Shown piece after piece: positions 26,563-35,375 of a stretch of DNA of 64,000 nucleotides. The first letter of the stretch is position 1, and each line of letters begins with the position of its first letter. The translations under genes and the position numbers were made by a program. The notes under the pieces were generated by a model, which ran no database searches, was not told the DNA's origin, and saw nothing but the letters and a program-made list of their open reading frames with translations. Origin of the DNA: Fusobacteria bacterium ZRK30 (GTDB taxonomy: Bacteria > Fusobacteriota > Fusobacteriia > Fusobacteriales > Fusobacteriaceae). The DNA is taken from assembly GCA_024628785.1 (NCBI GenBank), contig CP102405.1, positions 992,001 to 1,056,000 on the forward strand, read 5' to 3'.

Positions 26563-28341
26563 ATGATGATTGATATAGAAAAATATCTACTTTCAGTAGA
26601 AAAACCGGTGCAATATATGGGGAATGAGGTAAACAGTATACATAAGAAAGATTATAAAGCAAATATGTGTTTATTTTTCCCTGATATCTATGAGGTAGGG
26701 ATGTCCAACTTAGGTATAAGAATATTATACGATATATTAAATAAAGTTGACGGGTTTTCATTGGAGAGAGGATTTTCTCCTCAAGAGGATATGGAAGCTG
26801 TTATGAGAGAAAATAATATACCGATGTTTTCATTAGAGAGTAAGACTCCTCTAAAAGAATTTGATGTGGTAGGGTTTTCACTTTCATATGAGATGAGTTA
26901 TACCAATGTGTTAAATGCACTTGATTTAGCAGGAATACCAATGAGAGCAGAGGATAGAACAGAAGAATATCCGCTGATTATGGCAGGGGGAACCTGTACG
27001 GTAAATCCAGCTCCAATGAGTAAATTTGTAGATTATTTTGTGATTGGTGATGGAGAAGAAGTTATGCCGGAAATAGCTGAGATATTTGTGGCAAATACCG
27101 ATAAAACTAAGGCAGAAAAATTAGAACTGATAAAAGATCTAGATGGAGTATATATTCCAAAACTCCATAAGGATAAGAAAATAAAAAAGGCTATAGTTCA
27201 TAATTTGGATAATACAGAATTTTATACTGACCAAATAGTTCCCTTTGTTAAGATTGTTCACGATAGGGTATCTGTAGAGATCCAAAGGGGATGTACCAGA
27301 GGATGCAGGTTCTGTCAGGCTGGGTATACATACAGACCTGTAAGGGAGAGAACTCTGGGAAAAAATATGGCTCTTATAGAAAAAACACTTAAGTCTACCG
27401 GGTATAATGAAGTATCTTTATCTTCATTATCGAGTAGTGATTACAGTAAAATAAACCCTTTGTTGGAAAATTTACAGAAGAAACACGGTGAGAGTAATTT
27501 GAGTATAGGGCTTCCTTCTCTAAGGATGAACCCATATTCTGTAGAGGTTGCAGAGCAGATCCAAAGTGGTAAAAAAACTGGATTTACATTTGCACCAGAA
27601 GCAGGAACTCAAAGGATGAGGGATATTATTAATAAGGGTGTTACAGAGGAAGATATTTTAGAAACGGCGATTTCAGCTGTAAAAGCTGGATGGGGGACAC
27701 TAAAATTTTACTTTATGATAGGTCTGCCTTTTGAAACAGATGAAGATTTAAAAGGGATACATGAGTTAGTAATGAAGGTAGTAAAAGTATGTAAACCATT
27801 TACAAAAAAATTAAATATAACAGTGAGTATATCTAATTTTGTGCCAAAACCTCATACTCCATTCCAATGGGCTGAGCAAATGAATATAGAGGAGATGGAA
27901 AGAAAGCACCAACTCCTAAAAGATATTTTTTATAGAGCAAGACACACGACTCTAAAGATGCATTTCAGAGAAAAATCATATTTAGAGGGGTTCTTATCTC
28001 GTGGAGATGAAAAGATAAGTGATCTATTGGAGAATGTATGGAAAAAAGGTGCCAGATTGGAAGATCATGGTAGAAACTTTCAATTTTCCAGATGGAAGGA
28101 AGCTATAGAGGAATTGAACTTAGATGAGAAAGATTACCTAGGGGAAAGATCGACAGATGTGGAACTGCCTTGGCATATGGTAGATATTGGTGTATCGGAT
28201 AAATTTTATATAAGTGAATTAAATAAAGCTAAAGAGATAGCCCTTACTCCAGACTGTAGAGATAACTGTCTGGGTTGTGGAATGAAGGGAAGAGTTAAAG
28301 AGTGTGGAGAGTTAATCTCTGATAATTTGAAGAAAAAATAA
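26563..28341 (+). CDS. B12-binding-domain radical SAM protein (TIGR03960 type)
   Basis: A 592-residue protein. The N-terminal third resembles a B12-binding-like domain (CLFFPDIYEVGMSNLGIRILYDIL, DVVGFSLSYEMSYTNVLNALDLAGIPM). The radical SAM core starts with EIQRGCTRGCRFCQAGYTYRPVRER near residue 235, holding the CxxxCxxC iron-sulfur motif. The C-terminus has four further cysteines, CRDNCLGCGMKGRVKEC, which may bind another cluster. Members of this family often neighbour a DUF2344/TIGR03936 protein, but none is seen here. The reaction is unknown; tRNA or cofactor methylthiolation-like chemistry has been suggested by similarity only. A terminator follows. Confidence 0.88.
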   Translation: MMIDIEKYLLSVEKPVQYMGNEVNSIHKKDYKANMCLFFPDIYEVGMSNLGIRILYDILNKVDGFSLERGFSPQEDMEAVMRENNIPMFSLESKTPLKEFDVVGFSLSYEMSYTNVLNALDLAGIPMRAEDRTEEYPLIMAGGTCTVNPAPMSKFVDYFVIGDGEEVMPEIAEIFVANTDKTKAEKLELIKDLDGVYIPKLHKDKKIKKAIVHNLDNTEFYTDQIVPFVKIVHDRVSVEIQRGCTRGCRFCQAGYTYRPVRERTLGKNMALIEKTLKSTGYNEVSLSSLSSSDYSKINPLLENLQKKHGESNLSIGLPSLRMNPYSVEVAEQIQSGKKTGFTFAPEAGTQRMRDIINKGVTEEDILETAISAVKAGWGTLKFYFMIGLPFETDEDLKGIHELVMKVVKVCKPFTKKLNITVSISNFVPKPHTPFQWAEQMNIEEMERKHQLLKDIFYRARHTTLKMHFREKSYLEGFLSRGDEKISDLLENVWKKGARLEDHGRNFQFSRWKEAIEELNLDEKDYLGERSTDVELPWHMVDIGVSDKFYISELNKAKEIALTPDCRDNCLGCGMKGRVKECGELISDNLKKK

Positions 28342-28345
28342 TATA

Positions 28346-28400
28346 AAAACTCCTAGAGGAATCAAACTATTATAGTTAGTGTTTCCTTGGGAGTTTTTTT
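28346..28400 (+). terminator. Terminator of the radical-SAM operon
   Basis: AAAACTCC...AGGAA pairs imperfectly with TTCCTTGGGAGTTTT, followed by seven T. Confidence 0.75.
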
Positions 28401-28496
28401 ATTAAGAATAAAAAAAGGAAATAAGTTTTTTTCGAATAAAAGATTAATTAGAGTAGTTAAATTTATTTAACTGGTGAATAAAGGGAGGGGAGTAAT

Positions 28497-28769
28497 TTGA
28501 AAAAAATGCAGTTAGAAATAAATGGAGATACGGTAAAAATAAACGATATTCTAATTTTTGGTGTACACGATCTCGAGATCGGGGAAGACTATGTACTATT
28601 AAAAAAAGACAACGATAACTTAATTCATTTTATCGATCATGAAAAAGAGTTCCACCCTTATTTTACTGTAATAAGGATAAAAGATGGAGCAAGGTTAGCT
28701 CACAACTATAGGTACTGCAATTTTAAACCCATAGAGATAATGGAAGGTTATCATCAAAAAACTTTATAA
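28497..28769 (+). CDS. Hypothetical 90-residue protein
   Basis: No family is recognised. TTG 28497 follows GGGAGGGGAG at good spacing; ATG 28506 (MQLEINGD) is the alternative. The sequence is hydrophilic with an alternating beta-strand pattern (LEINGDTVKINDILIFGVHDLEIGEDYVLLKKD) and no signal peptide, so a small cytoplasmic all-beta protein is likely. It is monocistronic, with its own terminator 40 bases after the stop. Confidence 0.6.
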   Translation: MKKMQLEINGDTVKINDILIFGVHDLEIGEDYVLLKKDNDNLIHFIDHEKEFHPYFTVIRIKDGARLAHNYRYCNFKPIEIMEGYHQKTL

Positions 28770-28810
28770 GTTTTTGATATATGAATCTAAATAGAATCCT
28801 GAATTTACTG

Positions 28811-28840
28811 AAGAGGCTGGTGTTTTTCAGCCTCTTTTTA
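28811..28840 (+). terminator. Terminator after the 90-residue gene
   Basis: AAGAGGCTG (28811-28819) pairs with CAGCCTCTT (28828-28836), followed by T. Repeat copy A begins directly after it. Confidence 0.85.
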
Positions 28841-28957
28841 TTGTCCAGAAAATTATACCCACAAAGGTGTGTCGAAAAGTGGAGTCATCAAGATTTCTGA
28901 AGATTATGAAAAAATTAGATTTTACCTGCCTGGATGCAACGTCACGTTGCTCTTTTT
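28840..28957 (+). repeat. Intergenic repeat, copy A
   Basis: It starts right after the terminator T-tract with TTGTCCAGAAAATTAT and ends with the hairpin GCAACGTCACGTTGC (28936-28950) and a T-run. A 22-base block at 28930-28951 is identical to 48878-48899 in copy C. The 3' edge touches the stop codon of the converging thioredoxin-like gene. Confidence 0.75.
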
Positions 28958-29264
28958 ATAATAATAACTCTTTATATTTATAGATTTTATCCTTTAATTC
29001 TGAAATCCTCAAAAATCGACCTTCCCTATAGACTTCCTTTCCCATGGTAAACATGAGGATTGTAGGAGCAGTAAATACATTATATATGGTACCAACCTCT
29101 CTATTCTCCTCTATATAGAGATCTATAAACTTTATCTTTTCTGTCTCTGCAATTTCCTCGACCTTTGGCAGAAGTTCAATACAGACACTGCAGCTCCTGC
29201 TCTTTACATACAGGATAACAATTTCTTCATCTTTTATAGTTTTAGTGATCTTATCTAAATTCAT
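28956..29264 (-). CDS. Thioredoxin-like protein
   Basis: A 102-residue thioredoxin-fold protein with the redox motif CSVC in YVKSRSCSVCIELLPKVEEI (near residues 24-27) and the cis-proline segment FTAPTILMF near 67. The dipeptide between the cysteines (SV) is unlike the GP of classical thioredoxin, so redox potential and partner may differ. No signal peptide, hence cytoplasmic. The last residues YKELLL end at the border of repeat copy A. Confidence 0.85.
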   Translation of the reverse strand: MNLDKITKTIKDEEIVILYVKSRSCSVCIELLPKVEEIAETEKIKFIDLYIEENREVGTIYNVFTAPTILMFTMGKEVYREGRFLRISELKDKIYKYKELLL

Positions 29265-29526
29265 TTGAAACCTCCTCGTTTTTATAAAATTATACTCTAT
29301 TATCAGCTTATATGCATATCTATTATAAAAAAACGTGGATTTGTAAGTTTAAACTGATGTTTTAATAAAAAATTATTATCTTGTGTGATAGAAAAAAATT
29401 AAGTTGTACTAAATATCGGTTAAAATACGTTAATTCGAACATAAAATGTTGCTTTTTTTTTGTTTTAGGTGTATAATCCACATACAATATAATAAAAAAT
29501 TATCACGAGAGGTTGAAGGGGGAGTT

Positions 29527-30810
29527 ATGGACGTTAAAAAAATTGTAAAAATATTAAGTGAAGAGATAGTACCAGCAGAGGGGTGTACTGAGCCCATTGC
29601 TATAGCATATGTAGGAGCAAAAGCTGTAGAAATTTTAGGAAAAAATCCAACTAAATTAGATATATATGTTTCTGGAAATATGATAAAAAATGTTAAAAGT
29701 GTAAATGTTCCAAATGGTGGAGGAATGGTAGGAATAGAGGTTTCTGCTGTTATGGGAGCTATTGCTGGAAATGCAGATGCAGAATTAATGGTTATCAGTG
29801 ATGTTACCCCTGAACAATTAGAGGATGTTAAGGAATTTATTAAAAATAAAGAGATAAATGTAATCCATGAAAAAACTGATGTAAAGTTATATGCAAGAGT
29901 TATTGCCTATAACGGAGATGAATCTGCAAGTGTTGAGATAAAACATCTACATACTAATATTACAAAGATAGAAAAAAATGGAGAAACTTTAATAAATAGA
30001 GCCTGTAATGATACAAATTTTGTTTCTACAGAGGAAGACAGAGCTATCCTTACAATTGAAGGGATATATAATTTTGCTAAAACTGTAGATTTATCTGAGA
30101 TAGAAGATGTTTTTAAGATGGTAGTAGATTATAACTCTGCAATAGCCAAAGAGGGATTGACTGAAAAATATGGTGTGAATATGGGATCTATGATCCGTGA
30201 AAATATGGAAAAAGGAATATATGGAAATGATCAAAAAAATAGAAGTGCCAGTTTTGCAGCTGCAGGGTCAGACGCAAGGATGGCAGGATGTCCATTGCCG
30301 GTAATGACTACCAGTGGAAGTGGAAACCAGGGGATGACGGCTTCGTTACCAATAATTCAATATTGCACTGATAATAATTTGAGTTATGAGCAAATGATCA
30401 GAGGGTTGGCTTTTTCTCACCTAGCTTGTATTCACATAAAAACAAACGTAGGTAGATTATCGGCTTATTGTGGAGCTATATGTGCATCAGCAGCTGTCGG
30501 AGGAGCTCTAGCTTTCGTAATGGAAGAGAGTTTAGAGGTAGTAGCTGACTCAATAACGAATACTTTAGGGAATGTTTCTGGGATGATCTGTGATGGAGCT
30601 AAGGCATCTTGTGCTATGAAAATAGCCAGTGGAGTTTATGCCGCATTTGATTCACTACACCTTTCAAAAGCCAAAAAAGTATTGTCTAATGGAGAGGGGA
30701 TAGTAGGTGAAGATATAGAAAAAACTATAAAAAATATCGGTATCCTATCTCAAATAGGGATGAATGGAACCGATGAAACGATCTTGGGAATAATGACAAA
30801 TAAATACTAA
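29527..30810 (+). CDS. cyuA: UPF0597 / CyuA (YhaM)-type L-cysteine desulfidase
   Basis: A 427-residue enzyme of the UPF0597 family, related to the beta-alpha subunits of L-serine dehydratase. ATG 29527 follows GAAGGGGGAG; an upstream in-frame start at 29446 has no ribosome site. EEIVPAEGCTEPIAIAYVGAKA near residue 12, VSGNMIKNVKSVNVPNGGG, AGCPLPVMTTSGSGNQGMTASLPI near 275 and IKTNVGRLSAYCGAICASAA are family hallmarks, with cysteines that bind an iron-sulfur cluster in homologues. It releases H2S, ammonia and pyruvate from cysteine. Pyruvate output fits the PFOR-based metabolism. Confidence 0.88.
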   Translation: MDVKKIVKILSEEIVPAEGCTEPIAIAYVGAKAVEILGKNPTKLDIYVSGNMIKNVKSVNVPNGGGMVGIEVSAVMGAIAGNADAELMVISDVTPEQLEDVKEFIKNKEINVIHEKTDVKLYARVIAYNGDESASVEIKHLHTNITKIEKNGETLINRACNDTNFVSTEEDRAILTIEGIYNFAKTVDLSEIEDVFKMVVDYNSAIAKEGLTEKYGVNMGSMIRENMEKGIYGNDQKNRSASFAAAGSDARMAGCPLPVMTTSGSGNQGMTASLPIIQYCTDNNLSYEQMIRGLAFSHLACIHIKTNVGRLSAYCGAICASAAVGGALAFVMEESLEVVADSITNTLGNVSGMICDGAKASCAMKIASGVYAAFDSLHLSKAKKVLSNGEGIVGEDIEKTIKNIGILSQIGMNGTDETILGIMTNKY

Positions 30811-30813
30811 ATT

Positions 30814-30864
30814 AAAAAAAACCTATGAAAGAGATACTAGGGAGTATCTCTTTCATAGGTTTTT
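30814..30864. terminator. Bidirectional terminator overlapping the MATE coding end
   Basis: ACCTATGAAAGAGATACT and AGTATCTCTTTCATAGGT form a perfect 18-bp stem with A and T runs. The right arm (30843-30864) lies within the MATE frame and encodes its last residues LKTYERDT. Confidence 0.92.
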
Positions 30865-32183
30865 AACATATATATGGTATAGGAAACAAGGATGATAACG
30901 GCACTCCAATTTACTACAAGGATTCCTACCCAAACACCGTATATGGGGTTTGGTAAAAGCCCTATTAAGATAGGGAATAATAATAGGGGTAGCAAAAATT
31001 GCCGGTATATTCCTATAAAGATAACAAAATTTGGTTTCTTGAGACCCTGAAGGACAGCTACAGAGATGTTTAAAAAAACGTAGGAGTTAAAGGCAAAGGT
31101 TTCTATATTAAGATAGGTGACACCATATTTTATAACTTCCATGTCATCTGTAAATAATCTTAAAAAATATTTTGAAAAGGGAAAGATTATAAACATGGCA
31201 GTGGTCATTATGAGGAGTCCGTAAATAAGACCTAATCTATAAACTTTTTTAATCCTTTCTAAGTTCCTGGCACCAAAATTCTGGCCTGTAATACTTAAAA
31301 TAGCGATATTTAAACCAATAGTAGGAAGAAGTGCCATCTGTTCTACTCTCATAGAGATACCGTAGCCTGCTACTGCAGAGCTGCCTCCTACATCTAAAAC
31401 GAAATAGTTGATCACAAAAACTCCTAAAGCCATACTCATCATATTCAGGCTGGCTGGGAATCCCTGCTTCAAAATTTCTAAATAGTGGTGAAAATCAGGT
31501 TTTTTCAGATGTAGTCTGGCTTCTAAAAATAAGGGAGATCTTATAACTTTTTTCAGAAGATAAAAAGATCCTGTTATTTGGATAAAAATAGTGGCTAAAG
31601 CAAGACCTGCAATCCCCATATCAAAAACTAATATAAATAGAGGGTCTAAGATTAAATTCAAGAAAAAACCAAGAATAAGAAAATTTCTGTAAGGTTTGGT
31701 GTCTCCCTGGGCAGAAAGGATAGCGTTGAAGGAACTGTTTAAGATAAAGAATAAACTTCCTCCCATAATTATATGGATATATTGAACACCATAAATTGTG
31801 GTTTCGGCAGGAGCGTTTAAAAATTTAAATGTAGTACCTGTGAGGGAAATTCCTAAAAAGGTAACGAAAAAGCTCAAAATAATTCCAAGACTGATAGAGT
31901 CTTCAGAAGTGTCCCTGGCACTTTCCATATTTTTTTCTCCTAAAAGGTTGGAGATAAGAGCTGTAGTTCCTGTCCCCATTCCGGAGCCGATAGATATGAG
32001 GATAAAAAAAAGCGGAAATGAGAGAGTGAGACCTGAAACTGCATCAGATCCTATATAACTGGCATAGAGAGTATCTACTATGTTAAATAAGGTATTGAAT
32101 AAAAATCCAATACTTGAAGGGATAGCTATTTTTTTTATGAGACATCCGATGTCTCCTTGAGTCAGATCTAAATGTTTGCTCAT
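30837..32183 (-). CDS. MATE-family multidrug/metabolite exporter
   Basis: A 448-residue, 12-helix protein of the MATE family (MatE domains about 15-175 and 240-405). The N-terminus is IGCLIKKIAIPSSIGFLFNTLFNIVDTLYASYIG and continues AVSGLTLSFPLFFILISIGSGMGTGTTALISNLLG, both family-typical. Such proteins export organic cations or flavins in exchange for Na+ or H+. The final codons lie inside the shared terminator with cyuA. Substrate unknown. A second MATE gene is at 42227. Confidence 0.92.
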   Translation of the reverse strand: MSKHLDLTQGDIGCLIKKIAIPSSIGFLFNTLFNIVDTLYASYIGSDAVSGLTLSFPLFFILISIGSGMGTGTTALISNLLGEKNMESARDTSEDSISLGIILSFFVTFLGISLTGTTFKFLNAPAETTIYGVQYIHIIMGGSLFFILNSSFNAILSAQGDTKPYRNFLILGFFLNLILDPLFILVFDMGIAGLALATIFIQITGSFYLLKKVIRSPLFLEARLHLKKPDFHHYLEILKQGFPASLNMMSMALGVFVINYFVLDVGGSSAVAGYGISMRVEQMALLPTIGLNIAILSITGQNFGARNLERIKKVYRLGLIYGLLIMTTAMFIIFPFSKYFLRLFTDDMEVIKYGVTYLNIETFAFNSYVFLNISVAVLQGLKKPNFVIFIGIYRQFLLPLLLFPILIGLLPNPIYGVWVGILVVNWSAVIILVSYTIYMLKTYERDTP

Positions 32184-32396
32184 AGTTTATCTCCTTTTTA
32201 GAAGTCTCTACAAATTTCTTCGTAGGAGAAGTTGTATTGTCTGGGATAAATTGTTGTTAATATAAATATTATGCCATAAAAAAAATGGAATTACTTAAAA
32301 TTGCCAGAGAAAAAAATAGAAGTTTAAATATAATATTTATATCTTTTTGGAAATGACTGAAGTATAATATTAAGAAAAAACAGAGGAGGATAAAAG

Positions 32397-33548
32397 ATGA
32401 TTGATTTTAATAAAAAAATAGATAGAAGTCAAAATGATTCAAGAAAATGGGCTGGAAGAAAAAATTATTTTGGAAGGGAAGATATTCTACCTATGTGGGT
32501 GGCAGATATGGATATAGAGGCTCCTAATGTAGTGGTGGAAGCTTTAAAAAATAAAGCTGACCAAAAAATATTCGGTTATACCATGGAAAGTGAAAGGTAT
32601 ATAGGTAGTCTGGTAGACTGGGTGGAAAAAAGACACGGATATAAATTACCTTGTGATAAAATCGCTCATTCTCCTACGGTAGTAACCAGCCTGAATCTAT
32701 TGATTAAGAGTTTGACCGATGAAGGAGATAAAATAATGATACAGTCTCCAACTTATCCGCAGTTTGTAAAACAGATTAAGAATAACGGGAGAAAACTAGT
32801 TGTAAATGAACTGATAAAAAAAGAAGAAAGATATGTAATTGATTTTATAGATTTCGAGGAAAAAGTAAAGTGCTCTAAGGTATTTATATTGTGTAACCCC
32901 CACAATCCTAGTGGAAGAGTTTGGGAGAGGGAAGAATTATCAAAAATCGCAGAGATTTGTGTGAGATACGGAGTTAAGATCATTTCCGATGAAATTCATA
33001 GTGACCTGATCTTAGATGGAAAACATATTTCCATAGCCAGTCTGGGGAGTGAAGTAGAAAACCTTGTATATACTTGTCTTTCTTCTACTAAAACCTTTAA
33101 TCTGGCTGGAATTCAGAGTTCATTCGTAGTTTTCCCTACAATAGGGGAGAAAGAAGGTTTTATAGATGAACTTTCTCTGATTGGAGTTCATGAACCCAAT
33201 AGTTTTTGTATGGATATGGTGATATCTGCCTACAATGATGGGGAGGAGTGGTTAGAAGAACTTCTAGATCATTTGAGAGGAAATATGGAATTTGCCATAG
33301 ACTACATAGGTAAAAATATTCCTCAAATCAGGGTGAGAAAACCTGAGGCTACTTATCTGCTTTGGCTAGATCTAAGAGAATATGGAATGGATAATGAAAA
33401 ATTAAAAGAAAAATTAGTGGAAGATGGCGGCTTAGCCCTTACAATGGGAGGGGCTTTTATGGGTGCTGGATTTGCAAGAATGAATATAGCGTGTCCTAGA
33501 TATATCTTAGAGGATGGATTAGAAAGGCTGAAGAAAGCTTTTGGTTAG
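32397..33548 (+). CDS. PatB/MalY-type cystathionine beta-lyase (PLP aminotransferase fold)
   Basis: A 383-residue class I/II aminotransferase-fold enzyme. LPMWVADMDIEAP near residue 30, FGYTMESERY near 60, CNPHNPSGRVWEREEL near 165, SDEIHSDLILDG near 198 and the PLP lysine in SSTKTFNLAGIQSSFVV near 230 match PatB C-S lyases more than plain aminotransferases. It cleaves cystathionine or cysteine conjugates to pyruvate, ammonia and a thiol. With the cysteine desulfidase nearby this makes a small sulfur-amino-acid degrading locus, though not one operon. ATG 32397 follows GAGGAGG. Confidence 0.9.
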   Translation: MIDFNKKIDRSQNDSRKWAGRKNYFGREDILPMWVADMDIEAPNVVVEALKNKADQKIFGYTMESERYIGSLVDWVEKRHGYKLPCDKIAHSPTVVTSLNLLIKSLTDEGDKIMIQSPTYPQFVKQIKNNGRKLVVNELIKKEERYVIDFIDFEEKVKCSKVFILCNPHNPSGRVWEREELSKIAEICVRYGVKIISDEIHSDLILDGKHISIASLGSEVENLVYTCLSSTKTFNLAGIQSSFVVFPTIGEKEGFIDELSLIGVHEPNSFCMDMVISAYNDGEEWLEELLDHLRGNMEFAIDYIGKNIPQIRVRKPEATYLLWLDLREYGMDNEKLKEKLVEDGGLALTMGGAFMGAGFARMNIACPRYILEDGLERLKKAFG

Positions 33549-33706
33549 TGATAATTGGTGTAATTTGTGACAAAGAAAAAGATTTTTAGCGGTAGATTAT
33601 TCAGATTAAAAGGGGAGCGAAAGAATTTAAGCTTGGTTTTATGACAAAAAAAAATAAATATGTTAATATTTGAGTACAAAATCAATAAAATGCTAGGAGG
33701 AAAAAG

Positions 33707-35146
33707 ATGTTTAAAAAATTATTTGGGTTTGGGAAGAAGAAAGTTGAAACTGATGAAAAGTTAAAAATAAAGGAAGAGGAAGAAAAAAAAGAACTGGAAC
33801 AATTGAAGGCTAAAGAGGAAGAGGAAAGAAAGGAACTGGAGGCATTAGAAAATCAAAAAGAAGCTGACAGGGTTGAAACGGAAAGAAAAGAAGAGTTAAG
33901 GATTAAAAATGAAGAGCTGGAAATAGAAAAAGCTAAGGAAAAGAAACTGGCAGAGGAAAATGAAAGATTGAAAGCCGAGCAAGAGGCTAAAAGAAAAGAG
34001 TTAGAGGAATTAAGAGCTAAAGAGAAAGCAGAAAGAGAAAAGCTTGAGAAGTTAAAAATTAAAGAGGAAGAAGAGAGAAAAGAATTGGAGGAGTTAAAGG
34101 CTAAAGAGGAGAAAGAGAGAAAAGAATTAGAGAGATTAAAGGCTGAAGAAGATAAAATAGCGAAAGAAGCTGAAGAAGAAGCCAAAAGAAAAGAAGATGA
34201 GGAGTCAAAGAAGAGGGAAGAAAAATCTAAGAAAAGAGGATTTTTCAAATCTTTAAAGGAAAGACTTGTAAAAACCAGGGAAGGGTTGTTTGGAAAGATG
34301 AAAACACTTTTTGCCGGAAGAAGTGTTATAGATGAGGAGATGTATGAGGAATTAGAGGATCTATTGATCCAATCGGATATCGGTATGGATATGACACTTA
34401 AGATAGTAGGAGAGTTAGAGAAGGAAGTTAGAAAAAGAGGGATCAAAGATCCTAACTTAGTCTATGATGTATTAAAAGATGTAATGGAAGGGTTCTTAAT
34501 CGCTGAAGGAACAGAGTTAGAAGTAGATAAACCCGGGATGAATATAGTCTTAGTAGTAGGGGTAAATGGAGTAGGGAAAACAACTACTATTGGAAAATTG
34601 GCTGCTAAGTTTGTAAAAGACGGTAAAAAAGTAGTGATAGGTGCAGGAGATACATTTAGAGCGGCAGCTATTGAGCAATTAGAAGAATGGTCAGATAGAG
34701 CAGGTGCTGATATCATAAAGCATGAGCAGGGAAGTGACCCGGGAGCAGTGGTCTTTGATACACTAAAAGCTGCAAAAAACAGAGGTGCTGATATAGTGAT
34801 AATAGATACAGCAGGAAGATTACATAATAAGAATAATCTTATGAAAGAGTTAGAGAAGATAAACATTATTATAAAAAAACATGTAGGGGAAACAGCCTAT
34901 GAGAGTTTATTGGTAATAGATGGAACTACCGGTCAAAATGGATTGAACCAAGCTAAAGTATTCAATGAGGTAACTAAATTGAGTGGATTTGTAGTGACTA
35001 AATTAGATGGGACAGCCAAGGGTGGGATAGTATTTGCTATATCTGAAGAGTTGAAAAAACCAATTAAATTTATTGGGGTAGGAGAGGGGATAGAAGACCT
35101 CCGTGAATTTAAATCTAAAGAGTATATAGATGCTATTTTTGAATAA
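33707..35146 (+). CDS. ftsY: Signal recognition particle receptor FtsY
   Basis: A 479-residue GTPase that docks ribosome-SRP complexes at the inner membrane. The first ~180 residues form a highly charged coiled coil made of repeated Glu/Lys segments (ELEQLKAKEEEERKELE and variants), the expanded A domain. The NG domain follows: GVNGVGKTTTIGKLA near residue 282 (G1), DTFRAAAIEQLEEWSDRAG, IIDTAGRLHNKNNLM (G3), TKLDGTAKGG (G4) and GVGEGIEDLREF (G5). The repetitive A domain is longer than usual and probably mediates membrane and translocon contact. ATG has AGGAGG upstream. Confidence 0.96.
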   Translation: MFKKLFGFGKKKVETDEKLKIKEEEEKKELEQLKAKEEEERKELEALENQKEADRVETERKEELRIKNEELEIEKAKEKKLAEENERLKAEQEAKRKELEELRAKEKAEREKLEKLKIKEEEERKELEELKAKEEKERKELERLKAEEDKIAKEAEEEAKRKEDEESKKREEKSKKRGFFKSLKERLVKTREGLFGKMKTLFAGRSVIDEEMYEELEDLLIQSDIGMDMTLKIVGELEKEVRKRGIKDPNLVYDVLKDVMEGFLIAEGTELEVDKPGMNIVLVVGVNGVGKTTTIGKLAAKFVKDGKKVVIGAGDTFRAAAIEQLEEWSDRAGADIIKHEQGSDPGAVVFDTLKAAKNRGADIVIIDTAGRLHNKNNLMKELEKINIIIKKHVGETAYESLLVIDGTTGQNGLNQAKVFNEVTKLSGFVVTKLDGTAKGGIVFAISEELKKPIKFIGVGEGIEDLREFKSKEYIDAIFE

Positions 35147-35375
35147 AAATTAAATTTGGATAAAAATAAATCAAAAAAAGCTTTTAAAATAAACGTAAAA
35201 ATAATATAATAGTTATGTTAGGAAAAAATGGTATAAAAAATATGTTTATGGGAATAAAAGTTTGTAAATGAAACACAAAACTCTGACCGACTGTAAGAAA
35301 GCAAAAACCATATGTACAACTAGAGTAAAATGTGTTAATATAGGTTTCATATTATATAGATCGGGAGGATGACTA

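Noticed and set aside
33853-34446. 197-codon Ser/Phe-rich open frame on the minus strand inside ftsY
   Set aside because: It mirrors the Lys/Glu repeats of the FtsY A domain in antisense, has no ribosome site and no family match.
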